A stretch of 64,000 nucleotides of DNA from an uncultured Odoribacter sp. (GTDB lineage: Bacteria; Bacteroidota; Bacteroidia; Bacteroidales; Marinifilaceae): contig CAJURM010000001.1 in assembly GCA_910589025.1 (NCBI GenBank), positions 195,875-259,874 of the forward strand, given 5' to 3'. This document shows, piece by piece, positions 52,724-61,482 of this stretch (position 1 is its first letter; each line of letters starts with the position of its first letter). Below the pieces are notes generated by a model. That model was not told the DNA's origin. It ran no database searches and saw only the letters and a list, made by a program, of their open reading frames with translations. Position numbers and translations under genes: made by a program.

Positions 52724-53332
52724 TTAGTTGATAATGAAATAATGCTGTACGGAATAATTTTCCGGTTGTACGCTACCGAAGAAGAGATACAGATGTATTT
52801 CATCTTCCGGCTGGTTAGTCAAAACTAACGTAGCTGACAGGTTCTGGCGACAAATCCCTTTCGTATCCGGGAAACGGACTTCAAAAGGATTGCTACCGTA
52901 GATGGCGGCGGCAAACAAACGGTCGTTCTGCCGGGAATAGGATACGGGAAGCGGATTATCCCACCGGATACGCACTTCATTGTCCCCCGTCCTTTCCACC
53001 CGCAGGTGTTCGGGCAAAGGCAGTGTCCCGTATGACAGGTTTATCTTGCTGTAATCGGCGATGACACCCTCCAGGTCAAAGGCGTTGATGTTGTGCTTCA
53101 CAAACAGGTTATAACCGGAGCATCCCTCCTCCCGGGCTGACGTACGCCATATCCGGGAAATAAAGGTATCCTTGAGATTCCGGTAAAAGGCCACCGCAGC
53201 AGGCATACGCCCCCGCTGTAATTGCTGGACTGCCGTACAGGCATCCCGGTAGCGCTCCGGACGACGACGGTAATACGTTTTTCCGTATCGACGGCAAGGT
53301 ATCAATGAGTCTGGTATCGGTTCCGGTTTCAT
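52724..53332 (-). CDS. DUF6266-like protein, paralogue of the next gene
   Basis: A 202-residue protein similar in layout to the 52085-52711 product: a basic N-terminal region (about 1-35), a helical middle (QRGRMPAAVAFYRNLKDTF), then NLFVKHNINAF matching the NAFVG element of its neighbour, and a C-terminal strand-rich half with RWDNPLP. It lacks the G-NVV start of typical DUF6266 proteins. The two genes are 12 bp apart and probably co-transcribed. Function unknown. Confidence 0.6.
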   Translation of the reverse strand: MKPEPIPDSLIPCRRYGKTYYRRRPERYRDACTAVQQLQRGRMPAAVAFYRNLKDTFISRIWRTSAREEGCSGYNLFVKHNINAFDLEGVIADYSKINLSYGTLPLPEHLRVERTGDNEVRIRWDNPLPVSYSRQNDRLFAAAIYGSNPFEVRFPDTKGICRQNLSATLVLTNQPEDEIHLYLFFGSVQPENYSVQHYFIIN

Positions 53333-53479
53333 AGTTTTAGTATTTCGTTTATATCAGTATTTCCCTTCCCCTTGCTTCCCCATACACTTCGCTTATATTA
53401 CCCCGCATGATCTACTCTATAAATATACAACAAAAAGTATTTAAAATCCAAATAAAATCCTTACAAAATGCTTCTCAAA

Positions 53480-53523
53480 GCACTTTGTTTGCACTCTGTT
53501 TGCACTTTGTTAGCACTTTGTAT
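53480..53523 (+). repeat. Four tandem 11-bp repeats
   Basis: GCACTTTGTTT, GCACTCTGTTT, GCACTTTGTTA and GCACTTTGTAT follow each other without gaps. The 11-bp period is close to one helical turn, which would place identical sites on one face of the DNA, about 110-150 bp upstream of the prfC -7 box. Confidence 0.8.
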
Positions 53524-53631
53524 AGGAGATACAGAGGAGTTATACGGGAGAAAAAGAGCTTTTTTGTATGGGACGGAGTAGTTTGGGAACGACGGAAAAG
53601 CGAGAAGACCACCTCTTTTCAACTTTTTTCG

Positions 53632-53639
53632 TATCTTTG
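53632..53639 (+). promoter_or_regulatory. -7 box for prfC
   Basis: TATCTTTG, 28 bp before the ATG at 53668; it sets the prfC start after the spurious upstream extension. Confidence 0.65.
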
Positions 53640-53667
53640 CAGGCATTTCAAAAACAGAGCAATATAC

Positions 53668-55245
53668 ATGGGATTTAAAGACGAAATTCAGAGAAGAAGG
53701 ACATTCGGTATTATCAGCCATCCAGATGCGGGTAAAACAACGTTGACGGAAAAGCTCCTGTTGTTCGGAGGAGCGATACACGTGGCGGGGGCTGTAAAAT
53801 CCAACAAGATAAAGAAGACGGCGACATCCGATTTTATGGAAATCGAACGCCAGCGCGGTATTTCGGTAGCGACATCGGTCATGGGATTTGAATACAACGA
53901 TGTCAAGATTAATATTCTGGATACTCCCGGACACCAGGATTTTGCGGAGGATACGTTCCGTACGCTCACGGCCTGCGACAGTGTCATTATTGTCATTGAT
54001 GCCGCCAAGGGTGTGGAAACGCAGACACGTAAGCTCATGCAGGTGTGCCGCATGCGGAAAACACCGGTTATTGTATTTATCAACAAGCTGGACCGTCCTT
54101 CCCAGGATCCTTTCGACCTGTTGGATGAAATTGAAAAAGAGCTCCAGATTAAGGTAAATCCGCTGAGTTGGCCTATCGGCAACGGCGATACATTTAAGGG
54201 GGTATATAATATTTATCACCAGGGATTGTATCTTTTCAATTCCAACGGCCAGACGTTGCCCGAGGGGATAGAAATCAAAGACCTGGATTCACCCGACTTT
54301 GTCAAATACATCGGAGAAAGAGACGCCGCCGCTCTCCAGGCGAACCTGGAATTGATTACCGGGGTTTATCCGACTCTGAACCGCCAGGAGTACCTGAATG
54401 CAGAGGTGGCTCCCGTATTTTTCGGTTCGGCGTTAAATAATTTCGGTATCAAGGAGTTGCTGGACTGTTTCATCGAACTGGCCCCCTCCCCGCTTCCCCG
54501 CGAAACGGAAGAAAGGACGGTGCATGCCGACGAGGAGAAGTTCACAGGTTTTGTGTTTAAAATCCATGCCAATATGGATCCCAACCACCGGGACCGCATT
54601 GCTTTCGTGAAGATATGTTCGGGGGTTTTCCGCCGGAATACCAATTACCTGCATGTACGCAACGGGAAGATGCTCAAATTCTCCACTCCGACGGCATTTA
54701 TGGCTTCCAAGAAGTCGGTGATTGACGAGGCGTATCCGGGGGATATTATCGGTCTTCACGACACCGGAACCTTTAAAATCGGCGACACGCTTACGGAAGG
54801 TGAAAAGCTCCATTTCAAAGGGATTCCGAGTTTTTCGCCGGAATTATTCAAGTATATCGAGAATGCGGACCCGATGAAGTCCAAGCAGTTGGCAAAAGGT
54901 GTGGACCAGTTGATGGACGAAGGTGTGGCCCAGCTTTTTACGAACCAGTTCAACGGGCGTAAAATCATCGGTACGGTGGGTGCACTGCAATTTGAGGTTA
55001 TCGAATACCGGTTGCTCCATGAGTATGGCGCTTCCTGCCGATGGGAGTCGGTCAACCTTTACAAGGCGTGCTGGATTGAGGCTTTGGACGAAAATGAGCT
55101 GGCGGATTTCAGGAAACACAAGTCCCAGTATATGGCGAAAGACAAGCAGGGACGGGATGTTTTTCTGGCCGATTCGCAATATATGCTGCAAATGGCACAG
55201 GAGAATTACAAGAAGCTGATTTTCCATTTCACTTCCGAATTCTGA
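53668..55245 (+). CDS. prfC: Peptide chain release factor 3
   Basis: RF3 is the GTPase that releases RF1/RF2 from the ribosome after termination. From the ATG at 53668 the product is 525 residues, the usual RF3 size, and begins with the conserved RRRTFGIISHPDAGKTT (G1). G2 is in ERQRGISVATSV, G3 in DTPGHQDF, G4 in NKLDRPSQDP; the RF3-specific domains 2 and 3 follow. The thioesterase and uvrB genes follow closely, giving a probable three-gene run. Confidence 0.96.
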   Translation: MGFKDEIQRRRTFGIISHPDAGKTTLTEKLLLFGGAIHVAGAVKSNKIKKTATSDFMEIERQRGISVATSVMGFEYNDVKINILDTPGHQDFAEDTFRTLTACDSVIIVIDAAKGVETQTRKLMQVCRMRKTPVIVFINKLDRPSQDPFDLLDEIEKELQIKVNPLSWPIGNGDTFKGVYNIYHQGLYLFNSNGQTLPEGIEIKDLDSPDFVKYIGERDAAALQANLELITGVYPTLNRQEYLNAEVAPVFFGSALNNFGIKELLDCFIELAPSPLPRETEERTVHADEEKFTGFVFKIHANMDPNHRDRIAFVKICSGVFRRNTNYLHVRNGKMLKFSTPTAFMASKKSVIDEAYPGDIIGLHDTGTFKIGDTLTEGEKLHFKGIPSFSPELFKYIENADPMKSKQLAKGVDQLMDEGVAQLFTNQFNGRKIIGTVGALQFEVIEYRLLHEYGASCRWESVNLYKACWIEALDENELADFRKHKSQYMAKDKQGRDVFLADSQYMLQMAQENYKKLIFHFTSEF

Positions 55246-55269
55246 TTAACCACTCAATAATAATATCTT

Positions 55270-55641
55270 ATGTTAGAACCGGGATTAAGTTATACGCAGG
55301 AAAGGACGGTGGAACTTAAAGACACCGCAGCCGTATACGGTTCGGGGAAGTTGAACGTACTGGCGACTCCCGCCATGATAGCCCTGATGGAGAATACGGC
55401 ACTGAAATGTATTGAAAACGAGCTGGAAAGCGGGAAAGACAGTGTCGGTATTGAAATCAACGCCAAACATATCAAAGCGACGGCTGTCGGGAAGAAAGTG
55501 AGCTGCCGGGCTCTTGTCACGGAGGTGGACGGCAGAAGAATCCGCTTCGAGCTGGAAGCCAGAGACGAATCGGGCACTATCGGTACGGCGGTTCACGACC
55601 GTTTTGTCATTGACCCGGTAAAGTTTATGAGCAAACTCTGA
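55270..55641 (+). CDS. Hot-dog thioesterase, FlK-like
   Basis: A 123-residue single hot-dog-fold protein. The pattern LATPAMIALMENTA (about residues 32-45) is the family helix with the catalytic Glu, and the strand GIEINAKHIKATAVG corresponds to the hot-dog core. It resembles the fluoroacetyl-CoA thioesterase (FlK) group, whose many relatives hydrolyse short acyl-CoAs; the real substrate is unknown. It lies 24 bp after prfC and 3 bp before uvrB. Confidence 0.85.
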   Translation: MLEPGLSYTQERTVELKDTAAVYGSGKLNVLATPAMIALMENTALKCIENELESGKDSVGIEINAKHIKATAVGKKVSCRALVTEVDGRRIRFELEARDESGTIGTAVHDRFVIDPVKFMSKL

Positions 55642-55644
55642 CGC

Positions 55645-57645
55645 ATGAATTTTAAACTGACTTCGGAATTCAGTCCGACGGGCGACCAGCCGGAGGCCAT
55701 CCGGCAATTGAAGGAAGGGATAGAAAACAATCTCCCCTCCCAGGTGCTCCTTGGGGTGACCGGTTCAGGCAAAACATTTACCGTTGCCAATCTGATTCAT
55801 GAAGTCAACCGCCCGACGCTGGTATTAAGCCACAATAAGACGTTAGCGGCTCAATTGTACGGGGAGTTCAAGTCTTTTTTCCCGGAAAATGCAGTGGAGT
55901 ATTTCGTATCGTATTACGATTATTACCAGCCGGAGGCTTATTTGCCCACCACCGATACTTATATCGAAAAGGACTTGGCCATCAATGACGAGATTGACAA
56001 ACTGAGGCTCCGCACGACGGCTTCTTTGCTTTCGGGACGCCGGGATATTGTTGTGGTGTCTTCGGTCTCGTGTCTGTATGGTATGGCAGACCCGCGGGCT
56101 TTCGGTTCGAATGTGATTCATCTGAAGAAGGGGATGAAAATCAACCGCAACCAGCTTCTCCGGAGGCTGGTGGACGCGCTGTATGCGAATAATGAGTTTG
56201 AATTCAAGCGGGGATGTTTCCGTGCGAAAGGGGAAACCGTAGATATATTTCCGGCCATTGAAACGTTTGACGGTGTGGCTTACCGGATTGAGTTCTGGGA
56301 CGATGAAATCGACCGTATCAATTCGTTTGAGCCGCAAAGCGGCAAGGGTATTGATACATTTGAGGAACTCGACATTTATCCAGCCAACCTGTTTGTCACG
56401 GACAAGGCGACCATTGCCCAGGCAATCATCGATATAGAGAAGGACCGCCAGTTGCAGGTAGCTTATCTGAAAGAGATCGGCAAGCATCTGGAGGCCAAAC
56501 GCCTGGATGAGCGTGTGCGTTACGACGTGGAGATGATACGGGAGCTGGGGTATTGTCCGGGCATTGAAAATTATTCCCGCTATTTTGACGGACGGCAAGC
56601 GGGCGTCCGTCCTTTCTGTCTGCTGGATTATTTCCCGCCGGATTTTCTGATGGTCATTGACGAGTCGCACGTGACGATTCCTCAAATCCGCGCAATGTAC
56701 GGGGGCGACCACGCCCGGAAGCAGACTTTGGTGGAGTACGGTTTCCGTCTTCCGGCGGCTTTTGACAACCGTCCTCTGACGTTTGACGAGTTTGAAAGTC
56801 TGACGAACCAAACGGTTTATATCAGTGCCACGCCTGCCGATTATGAGTTGGAGAAGAGTAACGGTGTGGTGGTGGAACAGATTATCCGCCCTACGGGTAT
56901 TCCCGACCCGGTGATTGAGGTTGTGCCTTCGCTGAACCAGATAGACCATTTGGTTCATGAGATTCAGAAGCGCATCGAGTTGCAGGAAAGGACGCTGGTG
57001 ACTACGCTGACGAAGAAAATGGCGGAGGAGCTCAGCAAGTATCTGGACCGTATGGGCATACGGTGCCAGTATATCCATTCCGATGTGGATACGCTCGAAC
57101 GGGTGAAAATTCTGGAGAATCTGCGGAAAGGGATTATTGATGTCCTGGTCGGCGTGAATCTGCTCCGGGAAGGGCTGGACCTGCCGGAAGTTTCTCTGGT
57201 TGCCATTCTGGATGCCGATAAGGAGGGTTTTCTCCGCTCTACCCGTTCACTGGTGCAAACCGCAGGACGTGCTGCCCGGAATGTGGAAGGGAAGGTGATT
57301 ATGTATGCCGACCACATTACCCGCTCTATGCAGGAGACTATCGACGAGACCAATTACCGCCGGGAGAAGCAGTTGCAATATAATGCAGACCACCACATTG
57401 TTCCCCGGCAGATCCGGAAATCGACCGATTCCGCGCTGACGCACCAGACGCATGCTTATGTTGAAGAGGAGCGTGTAAGCCAGGTGGCCGACCCGGTTGT
57501 TGCTTATATGAGCCGGGAGGAGATTGAAAAAATGCTCCAGAAGACGAAGGCAGCCATGCAAAAAGCTGCGAAAGAGCAGGATTTTATGGAAGCTGCCCGC
57601 CTTCGCGATGAGATGTTCAAGCTGGAAAAGCAACTGGAGGCGTAA
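55645..57645 (+). CDS. uvrB: Excinuclease ABC subunit B
   Basis: UvrB is the damage-verifying helicase-like subunit of nucleotide-excision repair. The 666-residue protein has Walker A GVTGSGKTFT (about 37-46), the beta-hairpin region YYDYYQPEAYLPTTDTYIEK (about 92-111), DESHVT, the helicase motifs RVKILENLRKG and GLDLPEV, QTAGRAARN and a C-terminal UVR motif (LRDEMFKLEKQLE) that contacts UvrA/UvrC. Its stop abuts the stop of the convergent CPBP gene with no spacer. Confidence 0.97.
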   Translation: MNFKLTSEFSPTGDQPEAIRQLKEGIENNLPSQVLLGVTGSGKTFTVANLIHEVNRPTLVLSHNKTLAAQLYGEFKSFFPENAVEYFVSYYDYYQPEAYLPTTDTYIEKDLAINDEIDKLRLRTTASLLSGRRDIVVVSSVSCLYGMADPRAFGSNVIHLKKGMKINRNQLLRRLVDALYANNEFEFKRGCFRAKGETVDIFPAIETFDGVAYRIEFWDDEIDRINSFEPQSGKGIDTFEELDIYPANLFVTDKATIAQAIIDIEKDRQLQVAYLKEIGKHLEAKRLDERVRYDVEMIRELGYCPGIENYSRYFDGRQAGVRPFCLLDYFPPDFLMVIDESHVTIPQIRAMYGGDHARKQTLVEYGFRLPAAFDNRPLTFDEFESLTNQTVYISATPADYELEKSNGVVVEQIIRPTGIPDPVIEVVPSLNQIDHLVHEIQKRIELQERTLVTTLTKKMAEELSKYLDRMGIRCQYIHSDVDTLERVKILENLRKGIIDVLVGVNLLREGLDLPEVSLVAILDADKEGFLRSTRSLVQTAGRAARNVEGKVIMYADHITRSMQETIDETNYRREKQLQYNADHHIVPRQIRKSTDSALTHQTHAYVEEERVSQVADPVVAYMSREEIEKMLQKTKAAMQKAAKEQDFMEAARLRDEMFKLEKQLEA

Positions 57646-58266
57646 TCAGATCGGAAATACCACAAAAACTGCCACATCCCACAGGGCATGGGAAAGGATT
57701 ATCGCTCCGAAACGGTTGGGGAATAAGCGGTAACACAATCCCCATACAGCTCCGGCAACAAGTGCTGCCATGATCAGCATGAAGTTGCAGGAGGCCACAT
57801 GTACCAAGGTATATAAGAGCGTGGTTATAATCAGTCCCTTATCCGGGTTGTAGCAGGCAGACAGGGTATGTTGCACGTATCCCCTCCAAAAGATTTCTTC
57901 TGCCGGTCCGATTAACAGTAGCATGAGTCCTCCGAGCAGCCAGGGAGATTCCCCCGTTTTCATTCCATATATCATGTCTACTTGGGGACGGGCAAAGTCA
58001 AACATCCAGGCAGCCAGCCTGTCTCCCACCCAAAATATCCCCCACAATGCCGAGGCGACAGCGATTCCCAGGAGTAATTCGGAGGTTGTGCACTTTACCT
58101 GTTTCCACCACCCGGGACGGACACATGTGGCATATACCGCCAGGGTCGCTGCCGAAGCGGTCATCATGTACCAGAAATTTACCCAAGGCGCTGTTAGCGG
58201 AGAGAACATGATTGTCCACAAGATTGCCGCCAGAAGCAGAGCGATTACCAGTTTTTTCATACCCAA
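57646..58266 (-). CDS. CPBP-family intramembrane metalloprotease
   Basis: A 206-residue membrane protein with six or so hydrophobic segments. The family motif EExxxR is present as EEIFWRGY (about residue 121), with a later H at TLVHVASCNF and in ILSHALWDVAVF, as expected for CAAX/bacteriocin-processing (Abi) glutamate proteases. The substrate is unknown. It starts 10 bp before the end of menA, so translation may be coupled. Confidence 0.87.
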   Translation of the reverse strand: MGMKKLVIALLLAAILWTIMFSPLTAPWVNFWYMMTASAATLAVYATCVRPGWWKQVKCTTSELLLGIAVASALWGIFWVGDRLAAWMFDFARPQVDMIYGMKTGESPWLLGGLMLLLIGPAEEIFWRGYVQHTLSACYNPDKGLIITTLLYTLVHVASCNFMLIMAALVAGAVWGLCYRLFPNRFGAIILSHALWDVAVFVVFPI

Positions 58267-59147
58267 ACAGCTATAAGAAAGGTTATGGAAAGGACAAAAC
58301 TGAAAGCCAATTGCAATTGTGCGGTTTTTTCATCCAACCGGGCTATCACGTCCGTTTTTCCGTCAGCGGATGCCCACATGAGTTTCACATTCCCGACAGC
58401 CAAAGGCAGGACGATGAAGGTCAGCAGGGACCACAGAGGGAAATGCCCCAGCACGACACCCGCAGCCATCCATAAGAACGGCAGCAGGACTTCTGCCGCA
58501 TAAATGTATTTGGCAACCGTATTCCCCGTCTGCATGGCAAGTGTTTTGATGCAGGCACATTTGTCTGTTTTCACGTCGCGGGTGTTGTTGGCATGAAGAA
58601 TCGCCACGGTAATCAGTCCGACAGGAACTGCCAGCCAAAGTACCTGCATGTGCACTGTTCCCGTCAGTACATAGGAGGTTCCCCATGTGGGCAACAGTGC
58701 ATAGGCCATAAAGATAACAACGTCTCCGAATGCCCGGTATTTCAACCAGGGATAGAGTAATGTACACAATATTCCCCCTATTCCTATTCCCAATAATGTC
58801 CATCCTGTCCGCAAGAGCAATCCTGTACCCAATAATATTGATATACCCAACAACCACAAGGAGAGCCGACGTATTTCATTGGCTGTAAACTGACCGCTGG
58901 TCAGGGTTTTTACTCCAAAGCTGTCCGGTGTATCGACCCCTTTGCGATAATCCAGGTAATCGCTCCAGGTGTTGCCTGCCGCATGAAATACGATGATGTT
59001 CACCAATGCCCACAATCCGTTGAGCCAGTTTATTTGCGTATATGTCCCGTAGAGATAAACGCAAGTCACTATCACAGGCATTGCCGAAGCCGGAAATGAC
59101 CAGGGGCGTGTGGCAATCAGCCATTCTTTGAAGGTATGTTTTCCCAT
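58257..59147 (-). CDS. menA: 1,4-dihydroxy-2-naphthoate polyprenyltransferase
   Basis: MenA joins the naphthoate ring to an isoprenoid chain in menaquinone synthesis, in the inner membrane. The 296-residue UbiA-family protein shows both Asp-rich prenyl-diphosphate/Mg motifs: NTWSDYLDYRKGVD (about 72-85) and NNTRDVKTD (about 195-203), and about eight membrane helices. The N-terminal LIATRPWSFPAS is the classical MenA start. Other men genes are not in the window. It has its own -7 box; the CPBP gene overlaps its 3' end. Confidence 0.92.
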   Translation of the reverse strand: MGKHTFKEWLIATRPWSFPASAMPVIVTCVYLYGTYTQINWLNGLWALVNIIVFHAAGNTWSDYLDYRKGVDTPDSFGVKTLTSGQFTANEIRRLSLWLLGISILLGTGLLLRTGWTLLGIGIGGILCTLLYPWLKYRAFGDVVIFMAYALLPTWGTSYVLTGTVHMQVLWLAVPVGLITVAILHANNTRDVKTDKCACIKTLAMQTGNTVAKYIYAAEVLLPFLWMAAGVVLGHFPLWSLLTFIVLPLAVGNVKLMWASADGKTDVIARLDEKTAQLQLAFSFVLSITFLIAVWV

Positions 59148-59450
59148 TCCGATATGAATTAGTATTTTAATTTATTCTGTCCGCAAAAATACATATATCC
59201 TTAAATTTACAAAAATAATATTCTGCCTTGTCCCCCATTCTTCACTTCCGTACCCATCTCCCACTAATCCGACTGCGCAGCAGTCGATTGCAGAGAAGAT
59301 ATGAAAAGTATTGTATAGAGATAAGGTAAATATGAAGGCGTGAAATACGGGCTGGTGGAAATTTTCTGATAACTATATATAAGTCAGATTCCGGGATTTT
59401 TCACCTGTGTTATTATTTAGAATATTCTTATCTATATCTCCAAATATCTC
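59148..59450. other. Intergenic region upstream of menA
   Basis: This 303-bp AT-rich stretch holds the menA -7 box (59184-59191) and a perfect short dyad GACTGC-GCA-GCAGTC (59271-59285). I see no gene in it. Confidence 0.45.
59184..59191 (-). promoter_or_regulatory. -7 box for menA
   Basis: TATTTTTG on the minus strand, 37 bp before the ATG at 59147. Confidence 0.6.
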
Positions 59451-59458
59451 TATCTTTG
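59451..59458 (+). promoter_or_regulatory. -7 box ahead of the decayed gene
   Basis: TATCTTTG followed by an AAAGGAGA-like ribosome binding site at 59465-59472, but no start codon at the expected distance. A surviving promoter for the decayed gene at 59482-60174. Confidence 0.5.
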
Positions 59459-59481
59459 TATTCTAAAGGAGAGATAATTAG

Positions 59482-60174
59482 GGGGTACTTCAAAAAGCGA
59501 AAACCATCAAATCAAAATGTAAAGCAGCCAAACCTGTTTCTTCTACTAAAGTTGTACTCAAAAAGATAACAACGGAAGAGTTAAAAAATACTCGTATAGC
59601 TTCTTATGGGTACATTCTCTAACGGTACAGCCTATTACGTTTTAGGTGTGTTTCCAAGCAATCGAATGGTTCCGGTGATTTACTTGAAACGTATTTATAT
59701 AGCTTTAAGTCTCCCAAAACACACATGAGGTATATTGCAGAAGTGGAACATTATAACCTTGACCTCTACGCTATCAAATTTTATTTGAAATCTCATCAAA
59801 ACAGCAAAGACAAATTTACCGTACTGACAAACCTGCATGAAGCACGCCCTGTAATCTATACGTGTATCGCAATATTGATTGATATTTTTCATCAGAATAA
59901 CAAGGCTCTTTTGCTTTTATCAGTTCTCCCTCTCCTAAAGAAATCGAAAGAGACAAAAGGAATCCTCGTCAGAGGAAGGAAAACCGTACTCAACGGTTCA
60001 GAATCTACTTCTACATTCATGTCCACATTTTTTAGTGAGACCTATTTCGAGCATCGTAATTCTCCCCGTCATAGTTTTTATTTGATGCGCAACAAATCCT
60101 CTCATTACAGCCTGAAAGAGATACAGGAAATGATAAATACCATCTATAATATAAACGTGAATAATTTGGTGTGA
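59482..60174 (+). pseudogene. Decayed Bacteroidetes conserved hypothetical gene
   Basis: One reading frame from about 59482 encodes LKKITTEELKNTRIASYG, then a TAA (59620-59622), then GSGDLLETYLYSFKSPKTH, RYIAEVEHYNLDLYAIKFYLKSH and EARPVIYTC. After NNKA (59907) the coherent reading moves to another frame (SFAFISSPSPKE ... TQRFRIYFYI, 59907-60017) and returns at 60019 to the first (MSTFFSETYFEHR). So there are a lost start, a nonsense codon and two compensating single-base indels. The joined text resembles a Bacteroidetes-only protein family of unknown function that I recall without a name. The 149-codon frame from ATG 59725 is open but its middle is out of register. Confidence 0.7.
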
Positions 60175-60524
60175 TTTTGTTTTTCTGAATTATCTATATC
60201 ACCATATTCAGGTGCCCCTTTTTTATTTTATATAAAAAGAATCCCCAAAAGAAATTAGTAAATCGAAGCAAATAGATTCAGCCATAATAAAAGCCGTATT
60301 CCTGTTTAATTGAGGGGCGGCTTCTATTGCAGAAAAGGTACTATCTCTACATACGATTAATATTATAAGCCATGTCTATACAAGAAATGATATGCCAATG
60401 CCTATAAAATCAAGGCAAGATTTAACAATGGAGAGGGTAAAATCATAGACTTTTCCTCCTTTATTTCCACTAAAACCGTCTGAAAATAAAAATCAGCCAC
60501 TTGTGTAAGTGACTGATTCTGATG
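60175..60524. other. AT-rich gap before the tRNA-Gly genes
   Basis: The first 300 bp show no gene. The terminator of the tRNA-Gly(CCC) transcript occupies 60481-60518. The stretch is AT-rich and may be a remnant of what carried the decayed gene to this tRNA locus. Confidence 0.4.
60481..60518 (-). terminator. Terminator after tRNA-Gly(CCC)
   Basis: On the minus strand AATCAGTCACTT and AAGTGGCTGATT pair (12 bp, one G-U, 4-base loop), followed by TTTATTTTCA. Confidence 0.8.
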
Positions 60525-60597
60525 AGCGACAAACGGGACTCGAACCCGCGACCTTCGGCTTGGGAAGCCAACGCTCTACCAACTGAGCTATTGTCGC
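60525..60597 (-). tRNA. tRNA-Gly (anticodon CCC)
   Basis: 73 nt with a perfect 7-bp acceptor stem (GCGACAA/TTGTCGC), D-arm GCTC-AGTTGGTA-GAGC, anticodon stem TTGGC/GCCGA around TTCCCAA (anticodon CCC, reads GGG), T-arm GCGGG-TTCGAGT-CCCGT and discriminator U typical of tRNA-Gly. The bases after it are CAT, so CCA is not encoded. Confidence 0.95.
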
Positions 60598-60606
60598 ATC
60601 TGTCTT

Positions 60607-60637
60607 AAAAAAGAAAACCGAAACGAAGTCCGGTTTT
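60607..60637 (-). terminator. Terminator between the two tRNA-Gly genes
   Basis: On the minus strand AAAACCG (60637-60631) and CGGTTTT (60620-60614) form a stem, followed by CTTTTTT. It starts right after the CCA of tRNA-Gly(GCC), so the downstream tRNA depends on read-through. Confidence 0.7.
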
Positions 60638-60713
<76 letters not shown>

Positions 60714-60779
60714 ATAATTTAAAATCACTCTTGATTTTGCATTTTCTCTTCCGCCTCGTTCTCTCTCTCAATTGCGTTG

Positions 60780-60812
60780 CAAAGATAATATTTTTTAAAA
60801 GAAACTTCCAAA
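60780..60812 (-). promoter_or_regulatory. Promoter of the tRNA-Gly pair
   Basis: On the minus strand TTTG (60812-60809), 21 bp, then TATCTTTG (60787-60780): a full Bacteroidetes consensus, with a predicted ~60-nt leader before the mature tRNA-Gly(GCC) 5' end. Confidence 0.8.
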
Positions 60813-60821
60813 TAAATGAAG

Positions 60822-60856
60822 AAAAAAAAATCGGTCGACTCCGAAAAGCCGACCGA
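60822..60856 (-). terminator. Terminator of the hsp20 gene
   Basis: On the minus strand TCGGTCG and CGACCGA pair around a 12-base loop, followed by nine T residues, 19 bp after the stop. Confidence 0.85.
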
Positions 60857-60874
60857 CCACTAAAATCAAACCAC

Positions 60875-61321
60875 CTACTTAACCTCAATCGTCTTCTGTA
60901 ACTTCTTCACCTCTTTATTCTTAGGCATGGAAACCTTCAGAATTCCATCCTCATACGAAGCTTGCGCTTCGGCTACATTGTACTTCTCCTCAGGCAGTTC
61001 GATTGTTCTTTTAAAGGAGTAGGAAGAGAATTCCCTCCGCAGGTATTTGCTTTTTCCTTTTCCCTCCTCCTCTTCTTTTTCTTCATGGCTTTCACCGGAA
61101 ATGGTCAGAAAACCATCGTTGTAATCCAGTTTTATATCTTCTTTTTTCATGCCGGGAACGCGAACATCGAGTGTTAAGGATTCGTCATCCTCCTTTACAT
61201 TCAGCGCCGGCATATTTTGTCCCTGATTCATCTGAACAGGCCACATTCCGGTATTCAGGAATTCGTCCAATAATGTGGAATAAAAGGGCCTCAGTTCATT
61301 ATTTCTTTTTACGATACTCAT
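60875..61321 (-). CDS. Small heat-shock protein, Hsp20/alpha-crystallin family
   Basis: A 148-residue ATP-independent holdase chaperone. The alpha-crystallin domain spans about residues 38-135 (LTLDVRVPGMKKEDIKL; FKRTIELPEEKYNV; ASYEDGILKVSMPK with the GILxV motif), preceded by a short N-terminal arm and followed by a short Lys-rich tail with TIEVK in place of the usual IxI. It is monocistronic with its own terminator. No heat-shock operator that I can recognise is upstream. Confidence 0.94.
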   Translation of the reverse strand: MSIVKRNNELRPFYSTLLDEFLNTGMWPVQMNQGQNMPALNVKEDDESLTLDVRVPGMKKEDIKLDYNDGFLTISGESHEEKEEEEGKGKSKYLRREFSSYSFKRTIELPEEKYNVAEAQASYEDGILKVSMPKNKEVKKLQKTIEVK

Positions 61322-61460
61322 TTTGTCCTCCTTGGTTTTATTAAAATCTACGGATTGTACGCGACCGGCGAGCGGGCTGTTTCAGAAGAAAACTTAAATA
61401 AATGAAACGGGATAAAAACAGAAATCCCGGATAAATTATGGTTATTCCCCGTAAAATGCG

Positions 61461-61468
61461 TATTTTCG
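61461..61468 (+). promoter_or_regulatory. Near-consensus -7 box for the gamma-CA-like gene
   Basis: TATTTTCG differs from TAnnTTTG at one base and lies 15 bp before the ATG at 61483 (24 bp before the ATG at 61492). Confidence 0.4.
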
Positions 61469-61482
61469 ATGTATGATTTAAA

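Larger units (their letters stand above)
53333..53667. other. Divergent intergenic region upstream of prfC
   Basis: This 335-bp gap contains four tandem 11-bp repeats (53480-53523) and the prfC -7 box at 53632-53639. A long open frame enters prfC from 53407, but its first 87 codons show no conservation signal and precede the promoter, so I treat it as untranslated. Confidence 0.5.

Noticed and set aside
53407..53667. 87-codon N-terminal extension of prfC
   Set aside because: It precedes the -7 box at 53632-53639; RF3 length and conserved start fit ATG 53668.
59271..59285. Perfect dyad GACTGC-GCA-GCAGTC
   Set aside because: Short, single copy in the window, no U-tract and not near a start; could be chance.
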